A DNA stretch of 37,344 bases from NCBI RefSeq assembly GCF_004403395.1, contig NZ_SOGN01000003.1, positions 1-37,344 on the forward strand. The letters are read 5' to 3'. This document shows positions 25,084-33,265 of this stretch, one piece after another. Position 1 is the stretch's first letter. Every line of letters starts with the position of its first letter. The stretch comes from Cryobacterium cheniae (lineage in GTDB: Bacteria > Actinomycetota > Actinomycetes > Actinomycetales > Microbacteriaceae). The translations under genes and the position numbers were made by a program. Under the pieces are notes generated by a model that searched no databases, was not told where the DNA came from, and saw only the letters and a list, made by a program, of their open reading frames with translations.

Positions 25084-25113
25084 CAGACTGCCAGACATCC
25101 CGCGTTCATTCAA

Positions 25114-25148
25114 GCGCGGCCCCGCGGCGGTACGCCGCGGGGCCGCGC
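25114..25148 (-). terminator. 16-bp perfect GC hairpin after the SDR gene
   Basis: GCGCGGCCCCGCGGCG (25114-25129), loop GTA, exact complement to 25148. It lies 24 bp past the SDR stop and separates that unit from the O3-controlled gene. No T-run, as is common for actinobacterial terminators. Confidence 0.7.
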
Positions 25149-25172
25149 TGCCAAGCCGGTTGCTCGGTCGCC

Positions 25173-25853
25173 TCAGGCGAACGCGGCCACGGCGGAAACG
25201 ACGGATTCGTCCCCGGAGACCAGGTGCAGCACCCGGCGTCGGGCGGCACCGGTCTCGATCAGGGCGGCCAGCACGGCCGCGACGTCCGCGCGGGGCACGG
25301 TCGCTTGGTCTTCCGGCAGGCCGGGGCCGGCGGGGGACAGGCGCACGAGGCCGGTTCCCACCTCGTCGACCAGTCCGCCGGGGCGAATGATCGTCCAGGA
25401 AAGCGAGCGGCTGATCAGGTCTTCCTCTGCCGCCAGTTTGGCCTGCAGGTAGCCCAGGAAGTCCGCAGGGACATCCGCGGGAGTCTGTCCGTCCCGCACC
25501 TTCTCGGTGCCGGTCGACGAGATCTGGATGAAACGCGCCACGCCGGCGGCCTCGGCCGCGTCGGCCAGCCGCACGGAGCCGCCGAAGTCGACGGCCTGAC
25601 GGCGCTCCTCGCTTCCGCCCGCTCCGGCACCCGCGGCGAACACCGCGACGTCGGCGCCGGTCAGGAGATGGGCCACGTCAGCCGTCGAGGCCTGCTCGAG
25701 GTCGATCACCATCGGAACGGCCCCGTCAGCGATGAGATCCGCCCGCTGTTTCTCCGTGCGGATCAGCCCGACGACCTCATGGCCGCCTTTCGCGAGCTCC
25801 CGCGTCAGCTGACGAGCAATTTTTCCATGTCCACCTGCAATAACTATGCGCAT
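25173..25853 (-). CDS. NAD(P)-binding oxidoreductase, atypical SDR
   Basis: A 226-residue single Rossmann-domain protein: MRIVIAGGHGKIARQLTREL (GGxGxxG-type nucleotide loop), VIDLEQAS, VFAAGAGAG, RFIQISSTG, and LSWTIIRPGGLVDEVGTG, all typical of the NmrA/YwnB-like atypical SDR group (NAD(P)H-binding, PF13460). The YxxxK of classical SDRs is replaced by YLQAKLAAEE, so redox activity is plausible but unproven. It follows the drug-exporter gene on the same strand by 64 bp and may be its operon partner. Function unknown. Confidence 0.85.
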   Translation of the reverse strand: MRIVIAGGHGKIARQLTRELAKGGHEVVGLIRTEKQRADLIADGAVPMVIDLEQASTADVAHLLTGADVAVFAAGAGAGGSEERRQAVDFGGSVRLADAAEAAGVARFIQISSTGTEKVRDGQTPADVPADFLGYLQAKLAAEEDLISRSLSWTIIRPGGLVDEVGTGLVRLSPAGPGLPEDQATVPRADVAAVLAALIETGAARRRVLHLVSGDESVVSAVAAFA

Positions 25854-25917
25854 TAGAAGTACAACGCCCCACCGGCCCGCACAATTCCCTCGGCACCGAG
25901 CGTCGATTGGCTGGGCG

Positions 25918-27696
25918 CTAGCGAGACTCCGTGCGCGCCTCGCGATCGAACTCGTCGACGTCGATCCCCGGCTCGATCAGGGCGCCCATCGTGTCCGCGG
26001 CCCGCTGCGCGTCCCGGGTCAGCGCGGCCTGCGCGGCCAGCTCGGCGGCATTCTCGTCGGCGGCCTCCTGCAGGGCGGAGGTGGTCCGCAGCGGCGGCGC
26101 CTTGAGGAAGAAGCTGAGCGTGAACGCGACCAGCACGACGGCCAGGCTCACCCAGAAGACCGTGACGGATGCGTCGTTGAAGCCGACCAGCAACGGCTGC
26201 GCGAGGCGCGGGTCGGCCGCGTTGAGGAAGGAGGTGTCACCGTCGAGGGCCCCACCGATGCCGCCCGGGTTGGCCAGCAGTGTCAGGATGCCGGTGTTCG
26301 CCGGGTCGGCCTGCACGGCCGGGTCCGTCGCGGCGGCCGTGACCCCGGAGGCGATGGTCGGGTCGTCGAATGCCGCCCTGATCGTGTCCGGGATGCGGGT
26401 GAACAGCACCGAGAACAGCACGGCCGTGCCGAGCGTGCCGCCGATCTGGCGGAAGAAGGTCGAGGCGGAGGTGGCCACGCCGATGTCCCGGGGGCCGACC
26501 GAGTTCTGGCTGGCGATGGTGAGGGTCTGCATCAGCTGGCCGAGGCCGAGGCCGATCAGGAGCATCCCGGCCATCATGAATCCGACCGGCTTGTCCGCCG
26601 TGGCGAACGTGAAGAGCAGGAAGCCCGCCGACATGAAGGCGGTTCCGATGGTGGGGAACATTTTGTAGCGCCCGGTGCGGGCGATCAGCTGGCCGCTCAC
26701 GATGGAGGAGATCATCAGCCCCGCGATCATCGGCAGCATCAGGAAGCCGCTCTCGGTCGGGGTGGCCCCGTTCACGAGCTGCAGGTAGAGCGGCACGGTC
26801 ATCATGGCGCCGAACATGCCGAAGCCGACCAGGACGCCCAGGACGGTCGCCATGAAGAACGTGGACGACCGGAACAGCTTCAGCGGGATGAGCGCGTCAT
26901 CGCCCATCAGCCGCTCGGCGAGGATGAAGGCCCCGATGCTCAGGGAACCGATCAGGTAGCAGGCGATCGAGGGGGCCGAGCCCCAGCCCCAGGTGCGGCC
27001 CTGTTCGGCCACGAGCAGCAGCGGCGCTGCCGCGAGGATCACGGTCACCGCACCCCACCAGTCGATGCGAACGGGCCGGCTGAGGTGGGGCACGTGCAGG
27101 AACTTCAGCACGATCGCGAGGGCGATGATGCCGATCGGGAGGTTGATCAGGAAGACCCAGCGCCAGCCCGTGATCCCGAGGAGTGTGTCCGAGCCCGACA
27201 GGACACCGCCGATGAGCGGGCCGATCACGCTGGACACCCCGAAGACGGCGAGGAAGTAGCCCTGGTATTTCGCCCGCTCCCGCGGGGCGAGCATGTCGCC
27301 CATGATCGTCAGGGGGAGCGCCATCAGGCCACCGGCACCCAGCCCCTGGATGGCCCGGAAGATCGCGAGTTCGTACATCGAGTTCGCCAGGCCGGCCAGC
27401 AGGGAGCCGATCAGGAAGATCGTGATCGCGATCAGGAACAGCGGGCGGCGCCCGAAAATGTCGCTGAGTTTGCCGTAGATCGGCGTGCTGATGCACGACA
27501 CGATCAGGTACGCGGTCGTGACCCAGGCCTGCAGTGCCATGCCGTCGAGGTCGTCGGCGATGGTGCGCATCGATGTTCCCACAATGGTCTGGTCGAGGGC
27601 GGAGAGGAACATCCCGGCCATCAGTCCAAAGATGACGAAGAGGATCTGCCGGTGCGACATCAGCGGCGGGGCGGCGGAGGCGGGCGAAGTTTGCAT
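25918..27696 (-). CDS. MFS multidrug exporter, DHA2 (EmrB/QacA) family
   Basis: A 592-residue, 14-TM proton-driven exporter. Motifs: ILFVIFGLMAGMFLSALDQTIVGTSMRTIADDLDG (motif D1 region), WVTTAYLIVSCISTPIYGKLSDIFGRRP (motif A), RAIQGLGAGGLMALPLTIMGDMLAPRERAKYQG (motif B and beyond), and FGVSSVIGPLIGGVLSG (motif C, antiporter). The C-terminal ~60 residues are a charged cytosolic tail. ATG 27696 is preferred; TAACTT 8 nt upstream may be the -10 box. Divergent from vanY-like. Substrate unknown; no adjacent TetR/MarR gene. Confidence 0.9.
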   Translation of the reverse strand: MQTSPASAAPPLMSHRQILFVIFGLMAGMFLSALDQTIVGTSMRTIADDLDGMALQAWVTTAYLIVSCISTPIYGKLSDIFGRRPLFLIAITIFLIGSLLAGLANSMYELAIFRAIQGLGAGGLMALPLTIMGDMLAPRERAKYQGYFLAVFGVSSVIGPLIGGVLSGSDTLLGITGWRWVFLINLPIGIIALAIVLKFLHVPHLSRPVRIDWWGAVTVILAAAPLLLVAEQGRTWGWGSAPSIACYLIGSLSIGAFILAERLMGDDALIPLKLFRSSTFFMATVLGVLVGFGMFGAMMTVPLYLQLVNGATPTESGFLMLPMIAGLMISSIVSGQLIARTGRYKMFPTIGTAFMSAGFLLFTFATADKPVGFMMAGMLLIGLGLGQLMQTLTIASQNSVGPRDIGVATSASTFFRQIGGTLGTAVLFSVLFTRIPDTIRAAFDDPTIASGVTAAATDPAVQADPANTGILTLLANPGGIGGALDGDTSFLNAADPRLAQPLLVGFNDASVTVFWVSLAVVLVAFTLSFFLKAPPLRTTSALQEAADENAAELAAQAALTRDAQRAADTMGALIEPGIDVDEFDREARTESR

Positions 27697-27774
27697 CGAG
27701 CGCAAAGTTACACGATAGGCAAACAATGTTCAACCCGTTGGGGCCGGGCGTCCGGTGCGCGCGGTGGGGCAGGT

Positions 27775-27780
27775 TAGGCT
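27775..27780 (+). promoter_or_regulatory. -10 hexamer TAGGCT of leaderless vanY-like gene
   Basis: TAGGCT, 7 nt (cggcgtc), GTG at 27788. This decides the start in favour of 27788 over an in-frame GTG at 27755. Confidence 0.6.
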
Positions 27781-27787
27781 CGGCGTC

Positions 27788-28702
27788 GTGGGGGCAGAGT
27801 GGCAGGCAGAGCGGCAGGCAGGGCGGAAGGCGGGGGCGCCACCGCCCTACCGGCGTCGGCGCATCCTTGTACTGTCCGGTCTCATCTCCGTGCTCCTCGC
27901 CGCAGCCCTGGGCGCCGGGGCTCTGGTGGCCTGGATTCCTGCCCTCGTCCCGGAATTCGGCACCGGGGCGGGCACGCCGACCCCCGCCGCCACGCCGCCC
28001 CCCTCCGCCACGCCCACCGCGACACCGTCTGCCGTGCCCGCCCCCGAGCAGCCGGCGCCGTCGGTCCCGCCGGACCCGATCGCAGTGCCGCTCTTCGACC
28101 GGGCCGCCCGCTCCCTCGACGACCCGGCGAGTCTCTGGGTCGTCGTCGACAAGACCCGGCCGCTGAACCCTGTCGGCTACGCGCCGACCGACCTCGTCGA
28201 CGTTCCGGTGCCCCACGTCTGGAGTCCGCAACTGCGCCGGGAGGCGTCGGACGCAACCGTCGCCCTCTTCGCCGCATTCGCGGCCGAGACGGGGCTGCAG
28301 CTGCAGTCGCAGAGCGCCTACCGCAGCTTCGCCACCCAGGTCACGGTGTACGACGCGGATGTCGCCGCGAACGGACAGGCGTTCGCCGACACGAGCACCG
28401 CCCGGCCGGGAACAAGTGAGCACCAGACCGGGCTGGCCATCGACATCAGCGCGCTGCCCGGCAACTGTTCGCTGGATGTCTGCTTCGGCGACACCGTTCA
28501 GGGGCAGTGGCTGGCCGGGAATGCCCGGCGTTTCGGGTTCCTGCTGCGCTACCCGGCCGACAAGGTGGCCATCACCGGCTACGCCTACGAGCCCTGGCAT
28601 TTCCGTTACATCGGCACGGAACTGGCAACGGAGATGCACGCCACCGGCACGACCACCCTCGAAGAGTTCTTCGGGCTCCCGGCGGCTCCCGGCTACCGCT
28701 GA
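27788..28702 (+). CDS. D-alanyl-D-alanine carboxypeptidase, VanY/M15B family
   Basis: A 304-residue membrane-anchored peptidoglycan peptidase. A positively charged N-terminus with one TM helix (ILVLSGLISVLLAAALGAGALVAWI) is followed by a Pro/Ala/Thr-rich linker and a zinc peptidase domain carrying SEHQTGLAIDI (Zn ligands His and Asp), QSAYRSFATQ upstream, and EPWHFRYIG (catalytic Glu and Zn-ligand His). It would trim the terminal D-Ala of stem peptides outside the cell. GTG start chosen from the leaderless promoter. Vancomycin resistance is not implied; no vanHAX genes are near. Confidence 0.9.
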   Translation: MGAEWQAERQAGRKAGAPPPYRRRRILVLSGLISVLLAAALGAGALVAWIPALVPEFGTGAGTPTPAATPPPSATPTATPSAVPAPEQPAPSVPPDPIAVPLFDRAARSLDDPASLWVVVDKTRPLNPVGYAPTDLVDVPVPHVWSPQLRREASDATVALFAAFAAETGLQLQSQSAYRSFATQVTVYDADVAANGQAFADTSTARPGTSEHQTGLAIDISALPGNCSLDVCFGDTVQGQWLAGNARRFGFLLRYPADKVAITGYAYEPWHFRYIGTELATEMHATGTTTLEEFFGLPAAPGYR

Positions 28703-28771
28703 TCCCATTCTTGGTTCGTGCTCGTGCCGGCACCGGGCAGCACCGGCGTGTCGGTCGCCCGGGCTTTTCCC

Positions 28772-28858
28772 GGATAACTGTGGTTATCTGTTCTTCGGCC
28801 CCCAAAAGGGGCGAGTCTGCCACGCCCCCGGTGGCACCCCGAACGAAGAGAGAATTCT
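28772..28858 (+). ncRNA. possible structured leader RNA of the Amidase_6 gene
   Basis: Nested and adjacent pairings: GATAAC-TGTG-GTTATC (about 28772-28787), an outer TTCGG / CCGAA closing CCCC-AAAA-GGGG, and TGCCAC-GCCCCCG-GTGGCA, whose C-rich loop could also pair with the GGGGC segment. The whole fits a three-way junction just before the GTG at 28859. I could not match it to a known riboswitch class. Confidence 0.35.
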
Positions 28859-29569
28859 GTGGTCCTGACCCGACGTTTCCGCATCGTCGCTGCTGTGCTC
28901 GTCCTGGGTGGTCTGGTGGCCGGAACGGCCGCCGTGGCCGGGATGACCGGCGACGAACCCGAGGCCTCGGGTTCGGCCACCCCTGCGGCGGACTCCACGC
29001 TGACCGCGCCGACGGCCGACGAGGCCGAGCCCGACACCGCGGCCACCGATCGGGCCGTCCCCGCGGAGGCCGCAGAACCGGTTCCCGTCGACCCCCAGGT
29101 GCAGGCTCAGGTCAGTTATATGATCGCCCACTGGACCGATTACAACACGGATGCCTATGGCGTCATCGCCGACAACGACTGCGTCAATTTCACCAGCCAG
29201 TCCCTGATCGAGCGGGGCTGGACCATGGACGACCAGTGGTGGTCCGAGGGAACCGGATCCGACTTCGACACGTCGTCGCCCTGGATCAGCTCCACCGCGT
29301 TCCGGGACTACGTCGCCCAGTCCGGCCGCGCCACTGCCCTGACGGATGACCAGCGCGACCAGGTCAAGATCGGCGACGTCGCCCAGTTCGACTGGGACAA
29401 CTCCGGCGACCGCGACCACACCGGGGTCGTCACCCGGATCGAGGGTTCGGGCGACGACATCCAGATCTACTACGCCGGACACACCGACGACACCGACTTC
29501 CGCTCGGTCGACTACGCGATCACCGAGAAGCACCCGGGCGCCACCGCGTACTACTGGAGCATTCCCTAG
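28859..29569 (+). CDS. secreted Amidase_6 domain protein
   Basis: A 236-residue exported protein. A basic start and one hydrophobic helix (IVAAVLVLGGLVAGTAAVAG) act as signal or anchor, then about 50 residues of Ala/Thr/Glu-rich linker, then an Amidase_6 (PF12671) domain: DCVNFTSQSLIERGW with the catalytic Cys108, and DHTGVVTRIEG with His187, the NlpC/CHAP-like Cys-His pair. Such proteins are putative cell-wall amidases. GTG start with GAAGAGAG upstream. It follows vanY with 156 bp of structured sequence between; together they suggest cell-wall remodelling. Actual substrate unknown. Confidence 0.85.
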   Translation: MVLTRRFRIVAAVLVLGGLVAGTAAVAGMTGDEPEASGSATPAADSTLTAPTADEAEPDTAATDRAVPAEAAEPVPVDPQVQAQVSYMIAHWTDYNTDAYGVIADNDCVNFTSQSLIERGWTMDDQWWSEGTGSDFDTSSPWISSTAFRDYVAQSGRATALTDDQRDQVKIGDVAQFDWDNSGDRDHTGVVTRIEGSGDDIQIYYAGHTDDTDFRSVDYAITEKHPGATAYYWSIP

Positions 29570-29607
29570 CCCCGAGTGTCGGGCTGCGCGGCTCGTGCGC
29601 CGTTGCG

Positions 29608-31224
29608 CTAGGCGATCGCGGCGTCGACGATGGCCTTGGCCTCGATCTGCACCTGCTTCAGGTGCTCCGGGCCTTTGAAGGACTCGGCGTAGATCTTGTA
29701 GACGTCTTCGGTGCCGCTGGGACGGGCAGCGAACCAGGCGTTCTCGGTGACGACCTTGACCCCGCCGATCGCCGCACCGTTCCCGGGGGCGTGGCTCATC
29801 TTGGCGATGATCTTCTCGCCGGCGAGTTCGGTGGCCGTGATCGCGTCGCCGTCGAGCCTGGACAGCTGGGCCTTTTGGGCCGGTGTCGCGGCCGCGTCCA
29901 CTCGGGCGTAGGCCGGGTCGCCGAAATGCTCGGCCAGCTCGGCGTAGCGCCGGCTGGGCGTCTTGCCGGTCACGGCGAGAATCTCCGAGGCGAGCAGGGC
30001 GAGCAGGATGCCGTCCTTGTCGGTGGTCCAGACAGTCCCGTCGAAGCGCACGAAGCTCGCGCCCGCGCTCTCCTCGCCGCCGAAGGCGACCGAGCCGTCG
30101 ATCAGGCCCGGAACGAACCATTTGAAGCCGACCGGCACCTCCCAGAGGTCGCGGCCGAGGAAGCCCGCAACACGGTCGATCATGGTCGAGGAGACGAGGG
30201 TCTTGCCGATGGCGGCATCCGCACGCCAGCCGTCGCGATGGCTGTACAGGTAGTCGATGGCCACGGCCAGGAAGTGGTTCGGGTTCATCAGCCCGCCGTC
30301 GGGGGTGACGATCCCGTGCCGGTCGGCGTCGGCGTCGTTGCCGGTGACGATGTCGAACTCGTCCTTATGGGCGGCGACGGATGCCATCACCGAGGGGCTC
30401 GACGGATCCATCCGGATCTTCCCGTCCCAGTCCAGCGTCATGAAGCGCCAGGTCGGGTCGACGTGGGGGTTGATCACGGTCAGGTCGAGCTCGTACCGGT
30501 CGCGAATGGCGCCCCAGTAACCCACGCTCGCGCCGCCGAGCGGGTCGGCGCCGATCCGGATGCCGCTGGCCTTGATGGCGGCCATATCGATGATGTTCTC
30601 GAGGTCGTTCACGTATTCGCCGCGGAAGTCGTAGGTCTCGACCGCGCTGGGCTCGCTCATCAGCACGTTGAGGAGCCCGTCCGCGATGAGCTCGTTGGCC
30701 CGGTTGGCGATCCACGAGGTGGCGTCGCTGTCGGCCGGTCCACCGTGCGGGGGGTTGTACTTGAAGCCGCCGTCGGTGGGCGGGTTGTGGCTCGGGGTGA
30801 CCACGATCCCGTCGGCCTCGTCGCTGTTCCCGGCCCGGTTGTAGGCCAGGATCGCGTGCGAGAGGGCCGGGGTGGGCACGTAGTCGTCGAACTCGTCGAC
30901 CAGCACGCGCACGCCGTTGCCGACGAGCACCTCGAGGGCGGTGGTGTAGGCGGGCGCGCTCAGGGCGTGCGGGTCGGTGCCGATGAAGAGCGGCCCAGTG
31001 ATGCCCTGGGCCGCGCGGTATTCCACGATCGCCTGGGTGGTCGCGATGATGTGGTCTTCATTGAAGGCCGTGTTGAGGGAGCTCCCCCGGTGGCCGGAGG
31101 TGCCGAAGGCCACCCGCTGGGCGGGCACCGCGACGTCCGGTTTCAGGTCGTAGTACGCCTTGACCAGCGCTTCGACATCGACAAGATCAGATTCCAGGGG
31201 CGCTGTGCCCGCGCGTTCGCTCAT
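29608..31224 (-). CDS. pgm: phosphoglucomutase (alpha-D-glucose phosphate-specific)
   Basis: A 538-residue phosphohexomutase interconverting glucose-1- and glucose-6-phosphate. Domain 1 has [11 protein letters not shown] and the phosphoserine loop TPSHNPP (S145); the metal loop is [10 protein letters not shown], the sugar-binding loop GGEESAG, and the phosphate-binding loop [15 protein letters not shown] at the C-terminus. Length and order fit the bacterial Pgm family. ATG 31224 is preceded 7 nt by AAGACT. Divergent from pheA with only 36 bp between start codons. It could also link the beta-glucan regulon (Glc-1-P from a phosphorylase) to glycolysis, but as a housekeeping gene this is only a metabolic connection. 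Confidence 0.96.
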   Translation of the reverse strand: MSERAGTAPLESDLVDVEALVKAYYDLKPDVAVPAQRVAFGTSGHRGSSLNTAFNEDHIIATTQAIVEYRAAQGITGPLFIGTDPHALSAPAYTTALEVLVGNGVRVLVDEFDDYVPTPALSHAILAYNRAGNSDEADGIVVTPSHNPPTDGGFKYNPPHGGPADSDATSWIANRANELIADGLLNVLMSEPSAVETYDFRGEYVNDLENIIDMAAIKASGIRIGADPLGGASVGYWGAIRDRYELDLTVINPHVDPTWRFMTLDWDGKIRMDPSSPSVMASVAAHKDEFDIVTGNDADADRHGIVTPDGGLMNPNHFLAVAIDYLYSHRDGWRADAAIGKTLVSSTMIDRVAGFLGRDLWEVPVGFKWFVPGLIDGSVAFGGEESAGASFVRFDGTVWTTDKDGILLALLASEILAVTGKTPSRRYAELAEHFGDPAYARVDAAATPAQKAQLSRLDGDAITATELAGEKIIAKMSHAPGNGAAIGGVKVVTENAWFAARPSGTEDVYKIYAESFKGPEHLKQVQIEAKAIVDAAIA

Positions 31225-31231
31225 GGTCCCC

Positions 31232-31253
31232 AGTCTTGCACTGCAACTAGGCT
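31232..31253. promoter_or_regulatory. back-to-back leaderless promoters of pgm and pheA
   Basis: AAGACT on the minus strand (31232-31237, 7 nt before the pgm ATG) and TAGGCT on the plus strand (31248-31253, 7 nt before the pheA ATG at 31261) are 10 bp apart. Each -35 region must lie within the other promoter. Confidence 0.6.
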
Positions 31254-31260
31254 GATCTCC

Positions 31261-32202
31261 ATGTCCGAGTCCCGCAATGTCAGCTACAGCTTCCTCGGGC
31301 CGACGGGCACCTTCACGGAGGCGGCCCTCGCGCAGGTCGTCGAGGCCCGGGGCACGTCCTGGCGGGCCGTGAACAATGTGGGCGAGGCGTTCGACGACGT
31401 CGTCTCCGGCCGCAGCGTGGCCGCGATGATCGCGATCGAGAATTCCGTCGACGGCGGGGTGTCCGCCACCCAGGACGCCCTCGCGAGCGTGCCCGACCTG
31501 CGTATCATCGGCGAGTACCTGGTTCCGGTGAACTTCGTCCTGGTGGCGCGCCCGGGCACCGTGCTGGCCGACGTGAAGACCATCAACGCGCATCCGGTCG
31601 CCTACGCGCAGTGCCGTCGCTGGCTGGAGTCGAATCTGCCGCATCACGGTCACCTTCCGGCGTCGAGCAATGTGGCCGCCGCCGCGTCGCTGTTCGAATC
31701 CGGGCAGGCGGATGCCGCCATCGCCCCGCCCGGCATCGAGAAGCACCACGATGTGGTCGTCCTCGCGCGCAGCATCGGCGACAACGCCAACGCGGTCACC
31801 CGCTTCGTTCTCGTCAGCCGTACCATTGCCGTGCCGCCCCGCACGGGCGCCGACAAGACCAGCCTGATCGTGGAACTGCCCGAGGACCGCTCCGGCGCAC
31901 TGCTGGAGATGCTCGAGCAGTTCGCCACCCGGGGCGTCAACCTCAGCCTGATCCAGTCACGCCCGATCGGCGACGCCCTGGGCCGATACCGGTTCGTGAT
32001 CGACGCCGACGGTCACATCCACGACGAACGCGTCGCCGATGCGCTGCTCGGGCTGCGCCGGTTCAGCCCCGGGGTCATCTTCCTCGGCTCGTACCCGCGG
32101 GCCGACAAACAGCCGATCCAATTCACCTCGCGCTACAACGACGACGTCTTCATCGGAGCGCGGGACTGGCTGCGCGGCCTGCTCGGCGAGCCCGAGGCCT
32201 GA
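31261..32202 (+). CDS. pheA: prephenate dehydratase
   Basis: A 313-residue monofunctional enzyme converting prephenate to phenylpyruvate in phenylalanine synthesis. The catalytic PDT domain covers about residues 7-185 ([26 protein letters not shown], and the NAVTRFVLV segment with the Thr-Arg-Phe catalytic triplet). A C-terminal ACT domain (about 200-280) has [24 protein letters not shown] and should bind phenylalanine. The usual ESRP motif reads QSRP here. No chorismate mutase domain. Leaderless start. Convergent with the kinase gene (19-bp gap). Confidence 0.95.
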   Translation: MSESRNVSYSFLGPTGTFTEAALAQVVEARGTSWRAVNNVGEAFDDVVSGRSVAAMIAIENSVDGGVSATQDALASVPDLRIIGEYLVPVNFVLVARPGTVLADVKTINAHPVAYAQCRRWLESNLPHHGHLPASSNVAAAASLFESGQADAAIAPPGIEKHHDVVVLARSIGDNANAVTRFVLVSRTIAVPPRTGADKTSLIVELPEDRSGALLEMLEQFATRGVNLSLIQSRPIGDALGRYRFVIDADGHIHDERVADALLGLRRFSPGVIFLGSYPRADKQPIQFTSRYNDDVFIGARDWLRGLLGEPEA

Positions 32203-32221
32203 CGCGTCCTCGGACCAGCGC

Positions 32222-33217
32222 TCAGGCCGCGGAGGGCACCCGCAGAACCAGGGAGGACGGGTCGGTGCGGAGGGACACCGAGCGCACCGTGCCGAGTGCG
32301 TCACCGTCCACCTCGAACTCCTGGGCCTCGCCCAGAACGATCCGGATGTCTTCGGCACGCAGCGTGGTCATCACCCGCGCGGTGGTTGATTCGGTTCGCG
32401 CGATGATGCGCCGCCCGGCCGCCGAGCGGCGCAGAACGCCGTTCTCCCACGTCACCCGGCGCCAGATCGCGAGCCAGCCGAACACGCCCTTGGGCTGCAA
32501 CATCGCTATGTCGAGGATGCCGTCGTCGATGCGGGCATCCGGCAGGATCTGGATATTCCCCGGCAGCAGGCCGCAATTGCCGATCAGGATGGTGCTCACG
32601 TGCGCCGGCCGGTGCGGGCGCCCGTTCAGGCTGTACCGGATTTGGAACGGCTTGACCCGGGGGAGCACGCGCGCCACCGCGTCGACGTAGGCCAGCCACC
32701 CCACCGCCCTCTTCAGCTCGGGTCTCGTGCTGACGACCATCTGGGCGTCGATGCCGATGCCCGCCATCACGAGGAAGACGTGGTCGGCCAGGGCGCCGTC
32801 CTCGGTGCGCACGGATGCCACCCCCACGTCCATCGGTTTGTCCGCACCCGTGAAGGCGACCATGGTGGCCTCGTCAACGTTCGACAGCGGCAGGCCCAGG
32901 TTGCGGGCCAGCAGATTGCCGGTACCGAAGGGCACGATGGCCAGGGGTACGCGGGAACCCCGCAGCACGTCCGCGACCGCGCGAATCGTTCCGTCGCCGC
33001 CGGCCACGAGCACCAGGGCCGCGCCCTGCGCCAGGGCGAGCCGGGCGGCCTGCCGGCCCGCGTCATCCGCGGCGGTGGGGAACCAGAGCGAGTCGGGCCA
33101 GCCCGACGCGGACTCCGCGCGGGCCACGCTCGCCCCGAGGCGGACCAGGTCGACTTTGGTGGGGTTGTAGACGATGGCGGCCCACCGGTCACCTGTCGGT
33201 TGATCGGGAGTATCCAC
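32222..33217 (-). CDS. diacylglycerol kinase family lipid kinase
   Basis: A 331-residue lipid kinase (DAGK_cat plus C-terminal beta domain). The nucleotide-binding motif is VAGGDGTIRAVADVLRG, followed by PLAIVPFGTGNLLARNLGLP, both family signatures; later GIGIDAQMV and DDGILDIAMLQPKG. Actinobacterial relatives phosphorylate diacylglycerol or similar lipids for phospholipid and glycolipid turnover at the membrane. GTG start with TAGCCT 6 nt upstream (33224-33229). Divergent from serS. Confidence 0.9.
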   Translation of the reverse strand: MDTPDQPTGDRWAAIVYNPTKVDLVRLGASVARAESASGWPDSLWFPTAADDAGRQAARLALAQGAALVLVAGGDGTIRAVADVLRGSRVPLAIVPFGTGNLLARNLGLPLSNVDEATMVAFTGADKPMDVGVASVRTEDGALADHVFLVMAGIGIDAQMVVSTRPELKRAVGWLAYVDAVARVLPRVKPFQIRYSLNGRPHRPAHVSTILIGNCGLLPGNIQILPDARIDDGILDIAMLQPKGVFGWLAIWRRVTWENGVLRRSAAGRRIIARTESTTARVMTTLRAEDIRIVLGEAQEFEVDGDALGTVRSVSLRTDPSSLVLRVPSAA

Positions 33218-33223
33218 GCGGTA

Positions 33224-33229
33224 AGGCTA
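33224..33229 (-). promoter_or_regulatory. -10 hexamer TAGCCT of leaderless lipid kinase gene
   Basis: On the minus strand TAGCCT, 6 nt (taccgc), GTG at 33217. Confidence 0.6.
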
Positions 33230-33253
33230 GCAAGGTGCTGGACCGGGCGCTTG

Positions 33254-33259
33254 TAGACT
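33254..33259 (+). promoter_or_regulatory. -10 hexamer TAGACT of leaderless serS
   Basis: TAGACT, 6 nt (ggtccg), GTG at 33266. Confidence 0.65.
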
Positions 33260-33265
33260 GGTCCG

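Noticed and set aside
25846..27777. 643-codon plus-strand open frame opposite the DHA2 exporter
   Set aside because: Composed almost entirely of Gly, Arg, Asp, His and Gln, as expected from reversed hydrophobic membrane codons.
27755..27787. Upstream GTG start for the VanY-type protein
   Set aside because: A TAGGCT -10 box between it and the GTG at 27788 makes the later start more likely.
27788..28702. Vancomycin resistance locus
   Set aside because: Only a VanY-type carboxypeptidase is present; vanHAX and a two-component system are absent.
28772..28858. c-di-AMP (ydaO-type) riboswitch
   Set aside because: The gene context fits, and GGGGCGAGTC recalls part of the consensus, but the other conserved blocks could not be found; reported only as an unclassified structured leader.
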